From Fragum whitleyi (lineage: Eukaryota; Mollusca; Bivalvia; Cardiida; Cardiidae): a stretch of DNA of 64,000 bases. Shown in pieces: positions 1-11,025 of the stretch (positions within the stretch are counted from its first letter, which is position 1; every line of letters begins with the position of its first letter). Made by a program: the position numbers and the translations under genes. The DNA is taken from contig OX411543.1 of NCBI GenBank assembly GCA_948146395.1, positions 47,220,517 to 47,284,516 of the forward strand. Reading direction: 5' to 3'. The notes beneath the pieces were generated by a model that was given only the letters and a program-made list of their open reading frames with translations, did not search any database and was not told where the DNA came from.

Positions 1-212
1 GAAAGCAGTAAAACACTGCGTTTTGTTTTAAAATTATAATACGCCAAATTTTAACCTTACGTTGAATTCGTTTTTCGCAACGTCATCCACAGTTATGTTT
101 GTGACGTCATATAAAGCCACGTGCGAATTGACGCGTTTTCATGGCTGCGCCCTTATAATTCCCGAGGTCTATTCCGTAGAATCTATTCCGTAGAATCGCC
201 GAGGGTTCCTGA
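1..212. repeat. Family M repeat, copy 1 (cut by window start)
   Basis: This stretch matches 4727-4912 in order: an ACACTGCGTTTTGTT block, CGCCAAATT, a GTGACGTCAT block, GACGCGTTTTCATG, then CTATTCCGTAGAAT. The copies are clearly related but diverged. It carries an exact TGACGTCA palindrome at 102-109. No coding potential is seen. The left end may lie outside the window. Confidence 0.6.
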
Positions 213-1400
213 GTGCCTTTTTAGCTGACTCGACAGCACCCATAGTTTTTTCCTCAAACATAATTACAAGAAGAAATCTAAGAGAGCAAGTCTTAAGGTT
301 CATTCCTGTGAAATAAGGTTGAGTCTAACTGGTAGTATCAGAGAAGAAGTTTTTTTTATAAATATTTTACCATATAGGACCACTTTGAGGTGACGCGTCA
401 GTGTGTAGCACTAAATTTATCAGCCCAAATTACATGTAGGATTAAAGGAAGGAATCTGAAAGAGCATGTCCAAAGTATCATTCCTGAGAAGTTTGGTTGA
501 ATTTGACTTTGGTAAATTCAGAGAAGATATTTTTAATATATACTCAAGCGCAATGAAAACGCGCCACCAAAAGAACTTGCAGAAACTGTCCCTAATTATA
601 AAACTTTCAAGCTATTCCTCTTTTATCGTCTTTCAACCCATAAGGAAACATGTAGACATCACATGTCTTAACATCAACCATAAGACGTCGCTGTTTGTTT
701 GGTGGTCATTAAAAAGACCCCTTTGGCTTGCTCAGTAAATTGTATTTTTGAAACAAGTTTTAAATTGCATAAATAAAAGTACCGTTTCTTGAAGAATGAA
801 AATACAGCGCTAGATTTTACATTTCTTCTAAGCAAAAACCAGTAAAGTGGTCTCAACTTACGTATGGTATGGGATTAACTAAGAACGGTTTGTCATTTTT
901 CATTGAAATCAAAGAATCGTAAATAACCTTTTAATACTCGTATTTTCGAGTCATTTGTACACCAACCAACATGGTCAGGTTCATCAGGGACACCGAGGGT
1001 ATGGCGTGGACCTTGAAATTAGTAAGCGTTAGCCTATGTACGAATCACATGTCTAGAAAATGGCAATAGTTCCATAAAGTGATAGTCAGCATTTTGTGCT
1101 GAGTTAGAGGTTATGTTACCAAAGTGGAACTACGGAAAGGATTTGCAAACCTACTTTGAAGATAAAAGATTAACTATTTATAACTTCTTTCTAAAGTCAC
1201 AGGTTCAAAAACCTTCGACCGTTTCTGAACCTACCCTAACATTATTGTGAAGTAAATGGTCACTTACAAATTAATTTAGATTGTTAGTATTTATATCTGA
1301 AGTTTCGGTACGTTAAATAAAATATTGGAGGCAAAAATTTAGGTGGAACATTTTCGTTGCTCGTGAGAATATTTTGCCATGTGGCCATTTGCCATTTGCC
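213..1400. other. Intergenic, no gene recognised
   Basis: AT-rich sequence with only short open frames (longest about 90 codons at 466-738) that lack recognisable motifs. The last part may be a strongly decayed left half of the MITE that follows. I see no RNA gene or promoter here. Confidence 0.5.
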
Positions 1401-1681
1401 ATTATAACCTCCCTTTAATAAGATATGCATTTAAGTTCTATAAATGGCTTCCTATTTTTTTCAGGAATCTTTCACGCGCTTGCAATTTGAATTATGTAAG
1501 AATAATCGCGATTTTTTTCTAGCATTATTCATTTTTAAATAAGTTGTTGATTCTATCTTTTAAGTGCGATTGGGGCGTTTTTGAATGGTCGGTGTTTTGA
1601 CTGAATGAATAGAGCGCTGAGTGAGCGATTTAGAATGATTTTGATTAAGATAAATGTCAATTTCGCGAAGTACTTAACTGT
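1401..1681 (+). mobile_element. MITE family A, right half
   Basis: The order of blocks matches full family A copies: a TAACCTCCCTTTAATA hairpin arm, ATATGCAT, GCTTCCTATTT, GCGATTTTT, then a GAATGAAT/GAGCGCTGAGTGAGCG block, and an ACTTAACTG terminus. The left TIR and most of the central hairpin are missing. It is non-coding; the short open frame starting in it is incidental. Confidence 0.75.
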
Positions 1682-1931
1682 TCCAACAGTATGGGACACC
1701 TGTCAAGCGACATGGTGGAGGAAGAAGTTACCTCTGCCAAAGATATCCAATATTTGGTCAATCAAGTCCGGAATAACAGGTTTGTACGACATCGCAGCTA
1801 CCTTCAGAGCTATAGAATACTTCGACAGAACGAGTGTTTCCCCTTTTTTACTCGAGGATAACACGATAAAGGGTCGAATGACTTATTTCCATCGTGGTCC
1901 TAACTCATTCCAGATACTTTCCTTCACATAG

Positions 1932-2102
1932 AGAGAGAGGCAATGGTTCCTAACCACTGCTACCCGTTTTTACAGCTGGATGGACTGGGGCCTTGTCTGT
2001 AAAGTGTCCTGCCAAAATACACTACTCGCCTCCGGTGGGGTTCGAACCCGCAACAACCAGGATACGAGTCGAGCGCGCTAACCGCCCGGCCAACGAGCCA
2101 GA
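1932..2102 (-). mobile_element. tRNA-derived SINE
   Basis: Read on the minus strand, it starts with a tRNA-like head holding an A-box (TTGGCCGGGCGGTTAGCGC) and a perfect B-box (GGGTTCGAACCCC). A body follows with GGCAGGACACTTTACAGAC and CCCCAGTCCATCCAGCTG. That body resembles a widespread invertebrate SINE type as I remember it. The head does not fold into a convincing functional tRNA, so I call a SINE and not a tRNA gene. Confidence 0.7.
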
Positions 2103-2218
2103 CTCGTTTTGACTCAAACATTTTTAACTCGGATGCGAGAGTAATCTCCGGCCAAGAAGACTATATGCATTCGTATCCCGTTGTCCTGGATACAGTGTCA
2201 TCGTCGTAAAGCCCAAGG

Positions 2219-2455
2219 ACCCGTTTAACTAAAGTTCCTACGAAAAAAATGATCGTAAGTCAAAATGAGAAATTGTACCTGGTGTTTTCGTTCATTGTTA
2301 GATTCTACCATGCAATATCTCAGTTGAATCGTCTTTAGAAGACGATTCCGATGCGATGATGCATGACAGAATTTCATATCTAGTAACTACTGTAGAAGCT
2401 ACCTTAATTTTTGACTTACGCAAAAAATAATCGTAAGATGTTTAGGAAAACGGGC
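2219..2455. mobile_element. Palindromic MITE, family E copy 1
   Basis: Ends are inverted (CCCGTTTAACTAAAG... and ...TTTAGGAAAACGGG), with inner inverted GATCGTAAGTCAAAA and TTTTTGACTTACG. The centre is a second palindrome around AGACGATTC, with ATGCA and AGATTC on both sides. A cleaner copy lies at 37706-37943. It is non-coding. Confidence 0.7.
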
Positions 2456-2540
2456 AACAGGTCTTAGACTTCGTTGGTAGGTACCAAAGGCGATGGTGCC
2501 CTGTTCCCTTCACTGGTGAGTCCAGGTATTTTCCGGAAAA

Positions 2541-2766
2541 CCCTTTGCTGTTTTATCCCTGCTTTTTACGTGCCTGTCATTTTATAATTGAGAAAACATT
2601 GTGAAAAAAGAAGTCATTGCTTCTGACAAGCAATTTCTTCTCTTTCCAAATTATTTTCTACCCTACTGAATGGTTATTTTTCAAATTAAATGCACTTTAA
2701 ATTTTCGTCTGCAAAACCTTTGAATTTGGACGGGTCAAAATTTTGTGAATTATTAAAGGGTTAAAC
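2541..2766. mobile_element. Short inverted-repeat element, family N copy 1
   Basis: This is the reverse complement of 60480-60710, sharing CCCTGCTTTTTACGTGCC, the AAGAAGTCATTGCTTCT / AGCAATTTCTTCT hairpin, CTACCCTACTGAATGGTTATT and CGTCTGCAAAACCTTTGAA. The ends carry CCCTTTGCTGTTT and AAAGGGTTAAAC. It is non-coding. Confidence 0.65.
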
Positions 2767-4280
2767 GGACACATGGAGAGGCTCCTGAATGTTCTGGGGT
2801 GACAACATTCGGAGCATCGCTCTGGTTTTTTTTTCCGTAAACTGGGAAGTGCCTCTGGCATTAGTGTAGTAATTTTGTGTCTTTTTAGGTAAATCGGTTT
2901 CTGGTGGCACTTCGGTTATCTAATTCGCTTTAAGAAAAACATATTTTGCTTTGGTGCATAGTAAACTTTGAGTATTACATATGACACCTGAAAACTTTAT
3001 ATAAGTTATTTGAATCCGTTTGGCGTATTTATACAGTGTGATAAGCTTTTAGTTTCATACCTCCATGAAATCAACAAATACTCTCTTCATATTTTAGTGG
3101 GAACCCTTCGATAAAGGCAATCATTTGAGTTATCTCATCGAGACGATTCTAATGAGCGAGCGGAACGAACAGTTACAAGCAGTTCATAGAAATTAACATT
3201 CGGAACATTGCTCGGACTTTTCCGTAATCTGAAAAATACCTCGAATAAAAGTGTTTTGGATCATTTGTGGCAATCCGGGCTGGAGGGGGGGGGGATAATT
3301 CTGTTATTTATCACGCTTGAAGAAAGCACTTCATGTTGATTCTTTCCGATCGTCTTTGAAGATCTTTTTGGCATAATATAATTTGATGACAAAAGGTAGT
3401 AGCCAAAGCGCTAAAGGCACTGAAGGCCGGGTTTATAAAGAGGCACGGTGATATTTGAAGGCATGCACTCCAAATTTTGAATCTTATTAGCAATTTTTTT
3501 TTAGGCGAGGGAAACTATGGCCCGATACCGCTTTGTAGACAGGCATAACTCGCGTTTTTATAATTTTGGTTGAGTTGATGGTTGCTATTAGTCAGTCAAT
3601 TTATCCTATCGACCATTCCATCTTACAATCGTAGTAATGCTGTTTTTCTAGGGGCACAAGCTCGTCGGCTCTTTCTTTTACATTGAATTGAATTCCATAA
3701 AGAAGTTGTATTTTACTGTGGGAACAAAAGAAATTGATAGAGCCAATTTCTCATTTTCCGACAATATGGTCCATTCTATACTCATACCCTATTTTTCAAT
3801 TTCTACCCTCGATATATATCAAATTTCACTTATGTTGATTTTTTGTCTGCATTCTGTTCCAAGATGGTCCCATCTAAACTTTTGTCGTCTGTTTAAGGAT
3901 TTAAAGATGGGACAAGTCTTTTGAAGTTGTCTAATTCAAATTAATCCATTACAAGACAACAAATGTGTAGACAGGTCCAATCGGTAAGGAGTTGCAGATC
4001 TTTTGAACAATCGTTTCAGCGATAAAGTTTAATGTAGTAAATCTGTGTGGAAAAGAACCACCAGTAGTGCAATATATGGGAAAGAAGAACAGTTATGGGA
4101 ACAACGTTATTGTTCTATGTAAATGACATGCTACTATGTCTTCCCACGATTTATATGACAATTTATATAATTAATGCACCAATTTTGTTTAATGCACATT
4201 TTTATGGTAAAATATCACATCGTACTATGCAATATCTTTCGTATTGGAGGCAATAAAGAATTGTATTGTATTGAGAAAAG
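2767..4280. other. Intergenic with a weak direct repeat
   Basis: No gene is recognised. About 75 bp at 2803-2880 (CAACATTCGGAGCATCGCTC, then TTCCGTAAACTG) recur with divergence at 3195-3265. A run of ten G lies near 3285-3294, and the AGACGATTCTAATGAG block near 3140 resembles the centre of families E and Q. Confidence 0.4.
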
Positions 4281-4643
4281 ACGTCGTGAAATTAACGAGG
4301 TGTATGATTCTGGAATGATTTAGGAATGAAATTGAATGAGTCTGTGGAGCTATTTTTGAGTGAAATTAATGGGAGGTAATCCTATATCACAGGATTCGTT
4401 CAAGATGAGCAAAATTGGCGATATTGAATACCCCCCTTTAATAAAAATGCATACAAGTTCTTTACACAGCTTCTTTCATCTTCAAGAACCAATGAAAAGC
4501 TAACAATTCCATATTTTTCAATAGGTTTAAGCGTTTTTGAATGGTTTTAGTGAGTGTTTGGAATGAATGAATGGAGCGCCAAGTGAGCGATTTAGAATGG
4601 TTTTGATTGAGGTGAATATCAATGTCACTATGTTACTAACTGT
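4281..4643 (+). mobile_element. MITE family A
   Basis: This has both terminal regions (CGTCGTGAAATTAACGAGGT on the left, ATGTTACTAACTGTA on the right) and the central hairpin pair GGGAGGTAATC / GATATTGAATACCCCCC. Compared with the copy at 25889-26327 it has lost a block between AGCTAACAATT and ATATTTTTCAATAGG. Confidence 0.8.
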
Positions 4644-4726
4644 ACACACCTTGTTCAGTTTTTACTCGATTATTTTTTTCCTTGGCAAGGATACAGGGTT
4701 ATTTCCTATGGCCTGCTACACCAGGC

Positions 4727-4912
4727 CAAAAACACTGCGTTTTGTTATCCAATCACAATATGCCAAATTCTTTGCGTTAATATTGATTTCCAAGGTAATC
4801 CTTAGTAATGTTTGAGACGTCACGTAAACTCACGGGCGATATGACGCGCTTTCATGTCTTCGCCCTCAATATACCAGAGGGCTATTCCGTAGAATTGCCG
4901 CAGGTTTCCGAG
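4727..4912. repeat. Family M repeat, copy 2
   Basis: Second copy of the sequence at 1-212, sharing AACACTGCGTTTTGTTA, GAGACGTCACGTAAA, GACGCGCTTTCATG and CTATTCCGTAGAATTGCCG. It directly follows a family A MITE. It is non-coding. Confidence 0.6.
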
Positions 4913-5384
4913 TGAGAAATTAATTGTGGCGAAAGGGAACTATTTGGTTAGTCCGGAAAAATATCAACCATAGAGTCGAGACTTTTCACACAAGGCTGTT
5001 TTTATTTGTAAATCCAGAATAACGATTTTTCATTTCAGAAAAGGAATATTTCAAATACGTATTGATTACACGGAGTTTCAAGATGCCCCTTATTTGCGTG
5101 ACGTCACAATTTAATCTGAAATTTCAATTTACCCCATCTGTGTGCTACTGTGACAATAATAACGAAATATCAACTGATGGAGCCTCCCGTAGACATTTTA
5201 GACCCTAGGAACGACGGTACTGATTAATTCTCCCAAGTTTAAAAGATCAGTGTGAAAAAACTGCAAGACAGCCACGGTATTCACACTCTAGCCTACGCTT
5301 CGGTCAAAATAGTGCCAAGGTTGACATAGCCTGACATTTATAGAAAATGTCACCATTGGGCAGTGCGAGATAAGACAGAGATTT
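4913..5384. other. Intergenic, no gene recognised
   Basis: AT-rich sequence with no convincing open frame. A TGACGTCA palindrome lies at 5099-5106. It may be part of an undelimited repeat leading into family L. Confidence 0.4.
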
Positions 5385-5832
5385 GTGACTCGTCCTTCGA
5401 TAAATGACCTTCTTTAATGCTTTTCGGTGGTTTATCGAGAAATAACGGTAGATTATCACTTGATAATCTCACCGCAAAAGCAGTGAAATTATCAAAAAAC
5501 TTATACCCTACTTTTGTGCATTTAACTCTATCTGACGTCATCTATGCCGAGCGAAATAAGTGACGTCACAATGAAAGTTGCATAGCAACCACGCGCAAAA
5601 TGACACGCTTTACGGAAATATGTCCCAGAAATTTCACATTTTGTCTCATTTTTGCATTAAAGAAATAGAATAATCGTTTGTTTTTCGTGTAAGATCGATT
5701 AATATTTCATTTCGTTAACAACAAAAGCTATATTTTCACTCGTGGCTCCACCACTCGTGAAAATATAGCTTTTGTTGTTCACTCAATGAAATATAAATCG
5801 ATTTTTCACTGAAACAAACGATTATCCTCTAT
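5385..5832. mobile_element. Family L repeat, copy 1
   Basis: Shares an ordered series of blocks with 15165-15545 and 39795-40185: TTGATAATCTCACC near the start, CAGTGAAATTA, GTTGCATAGCAACCA, GCATTAAAGAAATAGAATAATCG and GATCGATTAATATTT. This copy ends in a hairpin whose arms (AAAAGCTATATTTTCACTCG and its complement, about 5727-5778) are nearly perfect. Two exact TGACGTCA palindromes lie at 5533-5540 and 5561-5568. It is non-coding. Confidence 0.65.
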
Positions 5833-6159
5833 ATCTTTGCAGTATGTTACTTGTAAGTCCCGACTCGAGTCAGACTGCGCGGATTGATGAGCAATTAATG
5901 GCAAGCTTTACCTTCTTTGTCAATGTTGGTTGGTCAATGTTTCCAGCTTTTTTAGTTTACTCAATGGAAGATGACTTCAAAGCAGAACGCAAATTTGGAC
6001 AAATATTCATAACAAACAAGAAATACTTTAGGCCGAGGAAGGCCAAGTATCGCTCCAGTTGAATGTCAAAGAAGCAGAGTAGCAGAGTGAAAAGGAATAG
6101 TCCCAAGAAATCAAGTAGACACAATAAATTGCTTAAAGTAAAAGTGAAGTGAATGGAGA
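5833..6159. other. No gene recognised; short unassigned open frame
   Basis: The 72-codon open frame at 5844-6062 matches no family I know, and nothing nearby supports it. I see no other feature before the tandem array. Confidence 0.3.
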
Positions 6160-8285
6160 TTTTAGAAAGCAGGGTAAGGTCATTGTTAATGGTTCCAATA
6201 GAGAATGCCAGAATCAAAGCTAATCATCTACCTCAATAATTTGTGATATAAAACAGTCCAACAACCAATAATTAGAAATCTAAGAAAGTAGGTCAAAGGT
6301 CGAGGCCAGGGTCATAAATCAAAAATAGAAGAAACTAAAGACTGTCATCCTCTAACATTTGTAAGTAACATGAAATAGTTCAAGACCTAATAATTCAATA
6401 TCTAAAAACTTAGGTCTAAAGACAGGGTCAGGGGCAAACATTCAACATGATGCAAAAATCAAAGACAATCATGAACCAATACTTATCAGTTGTATATTAA
6501 AGTTCCAGTCCTTAAAAATAAATATATTTAAGAAAGTAGGTCAATAGTCCAGGTCAGGGGTAAAGATTCAAAATGATTTCCGAATCAAAGACGATCATCT
6601 TCCAGCGTTTATTATTGCCATTTAATTCAGGTCAGGTCATATTATTCCAAATATAAGAAAGTAGGACAAAGGTCATGGGCATGGTCAAGGGTTCAACAGT
6701 ATGCAACAATTAGTGACACTCAACTACCAACAGTCATAACATTTTAGACTTAATTATTCAATATTATAGAAAGTAGATCAAAGATCATTACCAGGGCTTA
6801 ATGTTCAAAATGATGCCAGACGCAAAGTAATCATCTGTAAACCTTTTTTATTGACTTTATTTAAAATACGAGGATACCAGAATCAACGATATATGGACTT
6901 TTCTTAAACAAAACTCCTAGATCCAATAATTTTAAACTTGAGAAAGTAGGCCAAAGGTCGTGGTCAGAATTAAAAGTTCTACAGGATTCCAGAAGCCGTA
7001 ATATTTAAGAACCGACACTTATAAGTCGTATATTATAGTTCCAGCTTATAATTTTCAAAATTTGATAAGGTAGATCAAAGGTCAAGGTCTAAGAAAAAAT
7101 CAACATGATGCCAGGATCAAAGACTGTTATCTAACAACCTTTATTATTGACTTAAGGTGGCAATGGACAGCGGCATTCAGACTCTATAAACCGGAAGTGG
7201 GTTTTCGTTTATTTTACGGCTCTTTTTGCGCGTTGTTGAAAAGAGCGGTTTTCATAAGATTCTGCTTATGGAAATAACGTAGAATAATGATTGTAAAAAT
7301 TCATAACTAAGCTTTTTTTTTCAACATTTGATATCAATTGAATAACAGGATAATTCAATTTAACAATAAAAATACTTTATAAGAGTCATTAAATTAGGAG
7401 GGGTCACTGTAAAATAACGAGAAACTTTCTTATTTGCATGGAAAGGTATGCTGAGTTTTTTTCGCAATTAAAGGAAAAATATTCAGTAAAAAATATGGTT
7501 TTTAAACATATCGGAAACTTAGAAAAATCCATTGGATAATTTCTTCAAAAATTAGGTTTTAGTGGCATTTTCCCCCCTTAAAATTACAAAAATAATGCAT
7601 TTTAATTTTTGAAGGCACACTATGCAAATGCAATTGATCAAAGAGAAATCTCCTTGGCAACATCCAATGTGTACATGTATAAGGTGTATCAACATGTATG
7701 TGTTTTATAGCTATAATCTAGTACAGAGTTTATACTAGACCTAAAACGAATATACCCGTTTTACTGAAAAATGGCCAGTACCACTCAAGGGCAGATAACT
7801 CTAGCATGAAAACGAGCACGGAAAGGTACCTTCAAATTTTGAAATAATGATTATACAATGTTAATCTACAACATATGTGAAAAAGAAAAAAAATCATTGG
7901 ACGGAAAAAAAATGACGCCATGTGTCCATTGCTACCTTTATACAGTCTAAGACCTATAATCAATATTTAAGAAAGTAGATCGAATGTTTAGATAGGGGCC
8001 AAGGGTTCAAAATGATGCAAGAATAAAAGACACACTTCTACCAACATGTTTTGGTAATATAGTATATAGTTTATGAATTCTTTGGGATTGAGGGTCCATC
8101 ATGAACCAAAATCAAAGACATTCATCTACCAACTTTTCGTATTGTTTTGATACAGTCCTTGACCCTATAATTCTAAATTTCATAAAGTATGTCAAAGTTT
8201 TAGCTCATGGTCAAGTGTTCAAAATGATGTTAGAATCAAAGACATTCATCTGCAAAAATCTTTAAGTAATTTGACATGAGCCTGT
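6160..8285. repeat. Degenerate tandem array, period about 120 bp, with GGTCA motifs
   Basis: A unit beginning AGAAAGTAGGTCAAAGGTC, followed by GGGTTCAAAATGATGCC, AATCAAAGAC and ATCATCTACCAAC, recurs with starts near 6164, 6283, 6404, 6531, 6656, 6768, 6941, 7066, 7970 and 8185. The gap between the 7066 and 7970 units is explained by the family G insertion. With it removed, spacing there returns to about 118 bp. Many units contain two GGTCA-type half-sites one base apart. Confidence 0.8.
7155..7937. mobile_element. Family G DNA transposon (non-autonomous), TTA target duplication
   Basis: The ends are inverted: AGGTGGCAATGGACA on the left and TGTCCATTGCTACCT on the right. A TTA on each side (7152-7154, 7938-7940) gives a 3-bp target duplication as in PIF/Harbinger-type elements. 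The interior matches the reverse complement of 48161-48672 over about 500 bp (TATACTAGACCTAAAACG, CTCAAGGGCAGATAACTC). There is no transposase frame. It sits inside the 120-bp tandem array. Confidence 0.85.
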
Positions 8286-8540
8286 GCGTGACATTTTCAA
8301 CAATTTGAGCTTGTGCACGAATGACCAACTTTAAGAAGCCTATATTAATGTAAGAAGAAGATTGCACGACTTTCGTAAGACACTTCGATTCGTTTTTAAT
8401 TTACAACGTGCATAGTGAAGACTCTGGGCAGTCTGTGCGGATGCACAGGCTGGTCAGAGTCTTTGCTATGTTCATATATGAAGTTGTTGGAAATCTTACG
8501 CATAGGCTCATATAGTTTTATACAGTCTTACACTAAGTCA
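8286..8540. repeat. Hairpin repeat
   Basis: A strong stem-loop lies at 8416-8466: AAGACTCTG, CAG and CTGTGC pair with GCACAG, CTG and CAGAGTCTT around a GGAT loop. It resembles a widespread molluscan repeat as I remember it. The rest of the interval shows nothing recognisable. Confidence 0.5.
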
Positions 8541-8752
8541 ATAAAAAGGAAGCTGTGTATAGAACTTGTATGCATATTTTATTAAAGGGAGGTAATCAAA
8601 TTGCAAATTTTGTTCATCCTGAACAAAATCTGCGACATAGAATTACCTCCCGCTTATTTCACGCAAAACTTTCTCCACACACTCTTTTAATTTCATTCCT
8701 AAATCATTCCAAAATAATTCACCTTGTCAATTTCACGATGTTGTTAACTGTA
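8541..8752 (-). mobile_element. MITE family A, half copy
   Basis: Inverted half of family A: TATGCATATTTTATTAAAG, the hairpin GGGAGGTAATC...GAATTACCTCCC with TTTTGTTCATCCTGAACAAAA at its tip, then ACTTTCTCCACACACTC and GTTGTTAACTGTA. The distal half is absent. A CA-rich stretch and an AACAACAAC run follow (8760-8805). Confidence 0.8.
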
Positions 8753-8898
8753 ATACAGTCTCACACACACATTCAAAGAAAAAAAAAACAACAACAACAA
8801 ACCAACACCACTTTACATATTTGCCGGTACGTTTATATCTACAAAAGATACAGGTACATGTACATTTGAGATGGCACGTTCAATATACAGTATATCAA

Positions 8899-9031
8899 GC
8901 CCTGCGTTCAGGATGAAAAGTTTAGCGAAGCGCTTTCGAAATGATATCCCGCTTTGCACGTATGTGCACGTGCAAAGCGGGGAATCATCTCACAGCGCTC
9001 GCGAAACGTTTTTACATCCTGAACCCAGGAC
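8899..9031. repeat. Family I hairpin element, copy 1
   Basis: Inverted arms CCTGCGTTCAGGATGAAAA and TTTTTACATCCTGAACCCAGG enclose CGCTTTCGAAATGAT and an inner stem CCCGCTTTGCACGT / ACGTGCAAAGCGGGG. Related copies lie at 55953-56073 and about 35215-35333. The inner stem contains GCACGTGC, an E-box. It is non-coding. Confidence 0.7.
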
Positions 9032-9056
9032 AGGTTTCTCAATTTCAGGGAAAAAC

Positions 9057-10040
9057 GGCTTTAAGGTTCATGTAAAGAGTTTGAGGCCCAATATTTAGGG
9101 CACTTCATTAGCCAAGAAAAAGCACTATGTCCAGGTATATTATATATCAAAATGAAGCTATTCGTGAGCAAAAGCAGTTAGGCAACATAAGACCGCCATA
9201 GCTATAGCGGTATAGCCAAAACATTGTGGAAAAGGGTCATTTTGTACAGAACAAGCAACTGCATGACGGTTGCATAAAATTGCCCCGTATTTTAACAAAG
9301 TACAGTCTGAAGTACCATCCAGGTAGTGCTACAACCTTAGATATAAAACTCAGTCTCAAAAGGCTATTTTGAAACAATCAATTTCCATTTATTTCGTCAA
9401 CATAAATGTCAAACCGGTTTGGTCTGTTTTCAAAATAGATGTAAGGTATGGTGCAACATCACACCATAATATAGCGAAATATTTTCTGCGATTTATTTAA
9501 AATTATATTTTTTTTTAAGTCAATGATCTACAATATAACTATATAATTATCATTTTGTGAAGTAGAAATTGATATATTGCTAAACAACCTTACAGGTATA
9601 TAAACAATAAATGTCTATTTATGTTGTGATAACACACCATACCCTAAAAAGATCTACACGTTTACAAAATTAGAATGACATATATGACATATGTGTTTAT
9701 AAAATAAGTCAAAATAAATTACTTGAATAACTACGTTTGGGGGCTGAGTTTTATACCAATGGTTGTAGCACTACCTGGATGGTACTTTAGGCTAGACTTT
9801 GTTAAAATATGAGCCAATTTTATCCAACAGTCATGCAGTTGCTAGTTCTGTACAAAATTACCCCTTTCCACAATGTTTTGGCTATACCGCTATAGTTATA
9901 ACAGTCTTATCTTTTTCAACTGCTTGTGCTCATAAATAGCTTCATTTTGATATATAATATTCCTGGACATACTGCTTTTTCTTGGCAAATGAACGCCCTT
10001 AAAATTGGGTCTCAAACACTTTACTTGAACCTTAAAAACT
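9057..10040. mobile_element. Family H foldback element with about 300-bp arms
   Basis: The left arm (about 9057-9362) and right arm (about 9745-10040) are inverted copies. Matching pairs include AACATTGTGGAAAAGGG with CCCTTTCCACAATGTT, ATAGCTATAGCGGTATAGCC with GGCTATACCGCTATAGTTAT, and ACCATCCAGGTAGTGCTACA with TGTAGCACTACCTGGATGGT. The spacer of about 380 bp holds a smaller inverted GGTATGGTG / CACACCATACC pair. No transposase frame is present. Confidence 0.85.
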
Positions 10041-10167
10041 TGAAAATATGGCCGACCGTAATTTATGGCCGCTGATCCCCCCCCTCTTCATGACGTCATT
10101 CACAGTAATTGATTAAATTTTTGGACCCTTGTTGAAAACAAATTAAAATCCTGTAATATAAACAAGA

Positions 10168-10404
10168 TATATTCCCCGTCACGCGAAAAAGGATTATCTA
10201 GCTGGTTTCAAAAGTAATAAACCTGATCATAAACTGCATGACCAGTCGAGACTTTTCGCTTTTGGTACAATTATAGAATGACCAAACTACATTCCTATAA
10301 AATATTTTATAAACACGAACTTAATTGACATCTGCTGGACCAAATTTCTCTTTCAAAAATTCATACAACGGTGTTCCCAGATGGTCTTTTTCCCGCGTGA
10401 CACT
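10168..10404. mobile_element. Family F-like element, diverged
   Basis: The ends (CCCCGTCACGCGAAAAAGGA on the left, CCCAGATGGTCTTTTTCCCG then CGTGAC on the right) match the inverted termini of the better copies at 41992-42257 and 57719-57973. The interior is different or heavily decayed. Confidence 0.5.
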
Positions 10405-10745
10405 TCGAATATTAACTGGAATAAAAAACCCCCATTCTTTAACACCGTCACCGTGAAAATATCTGCCATTTTCTAAAAGATGACCTTGTGAAGAGGCGCG
10501 AGTTTAATGCTGAACCATGTAAGTTTGACTTATTACATTTCTTGATTTTATATATTTTTTGTCTGTTATAACTATGATTAGTTGGATTTAAACAGTAAAT
10601 GGATATTTAAACAGGATCAATACTTTTATTATACCTTTGTGTCGAAAATATAATGCACTTGCATCGGAAAAGGTTTTTCTTACTTTAAAATGTCTCTGCC
10701 GAAAGTGCCTTTTTTTAGATTGCCAATATTAAACAAAATACCATG

Positions 10746-10912
10746 GTAAAATGACAAGGTGAATGATTTTGGAATGATTGCGGAATGAAATTAATGAGCC
10801 AGATTTTAGAGTTTTGAATAAAGGAGAGATAATTTAATATCGCATATTTGGTTCAAGATGAACAAAAAAAGCGATATTCACCCTTTTTAAAATAGACATA
10901 CAATTTCTATGG
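10746..10912 (+). mobile_element. MITE family A, left half
   Basis: Starts AAATGACAAGGTGAATGATT, then GGAATGATT and GGAATGAAATTAATGAG, and retains the hairpin centre (TTTGGTTCAAGATGAACAAA). It is truncated after ACAATTTCTATGGAAC. A decayed family F terminus follows at about 10990-11025. Confidence 0.7.
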
Positions 10913-11025
10913 AACGCGCTGCCGGATAAAAATTACGCATAATATGATCTATCCATTTTTATTTTCATATACTCATTGCGTTTTACTTCGTGTGGCCCAT
11001 CACGTCAAAAGGGACAATCTATATA

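Noticed and set aside
1980..2102. Functional tRNA gene on the minus strand
   Set aside because: A- and B-boxes are present, but the cloverleaf stems do not pair well and a SINE body follows.
6160..8285. CRISPR array
   Set aside because: Units are about 120 bp and diverged throughout, with no short exact repeat and spacer pattern, and the DNA is clearly eukaryotic.
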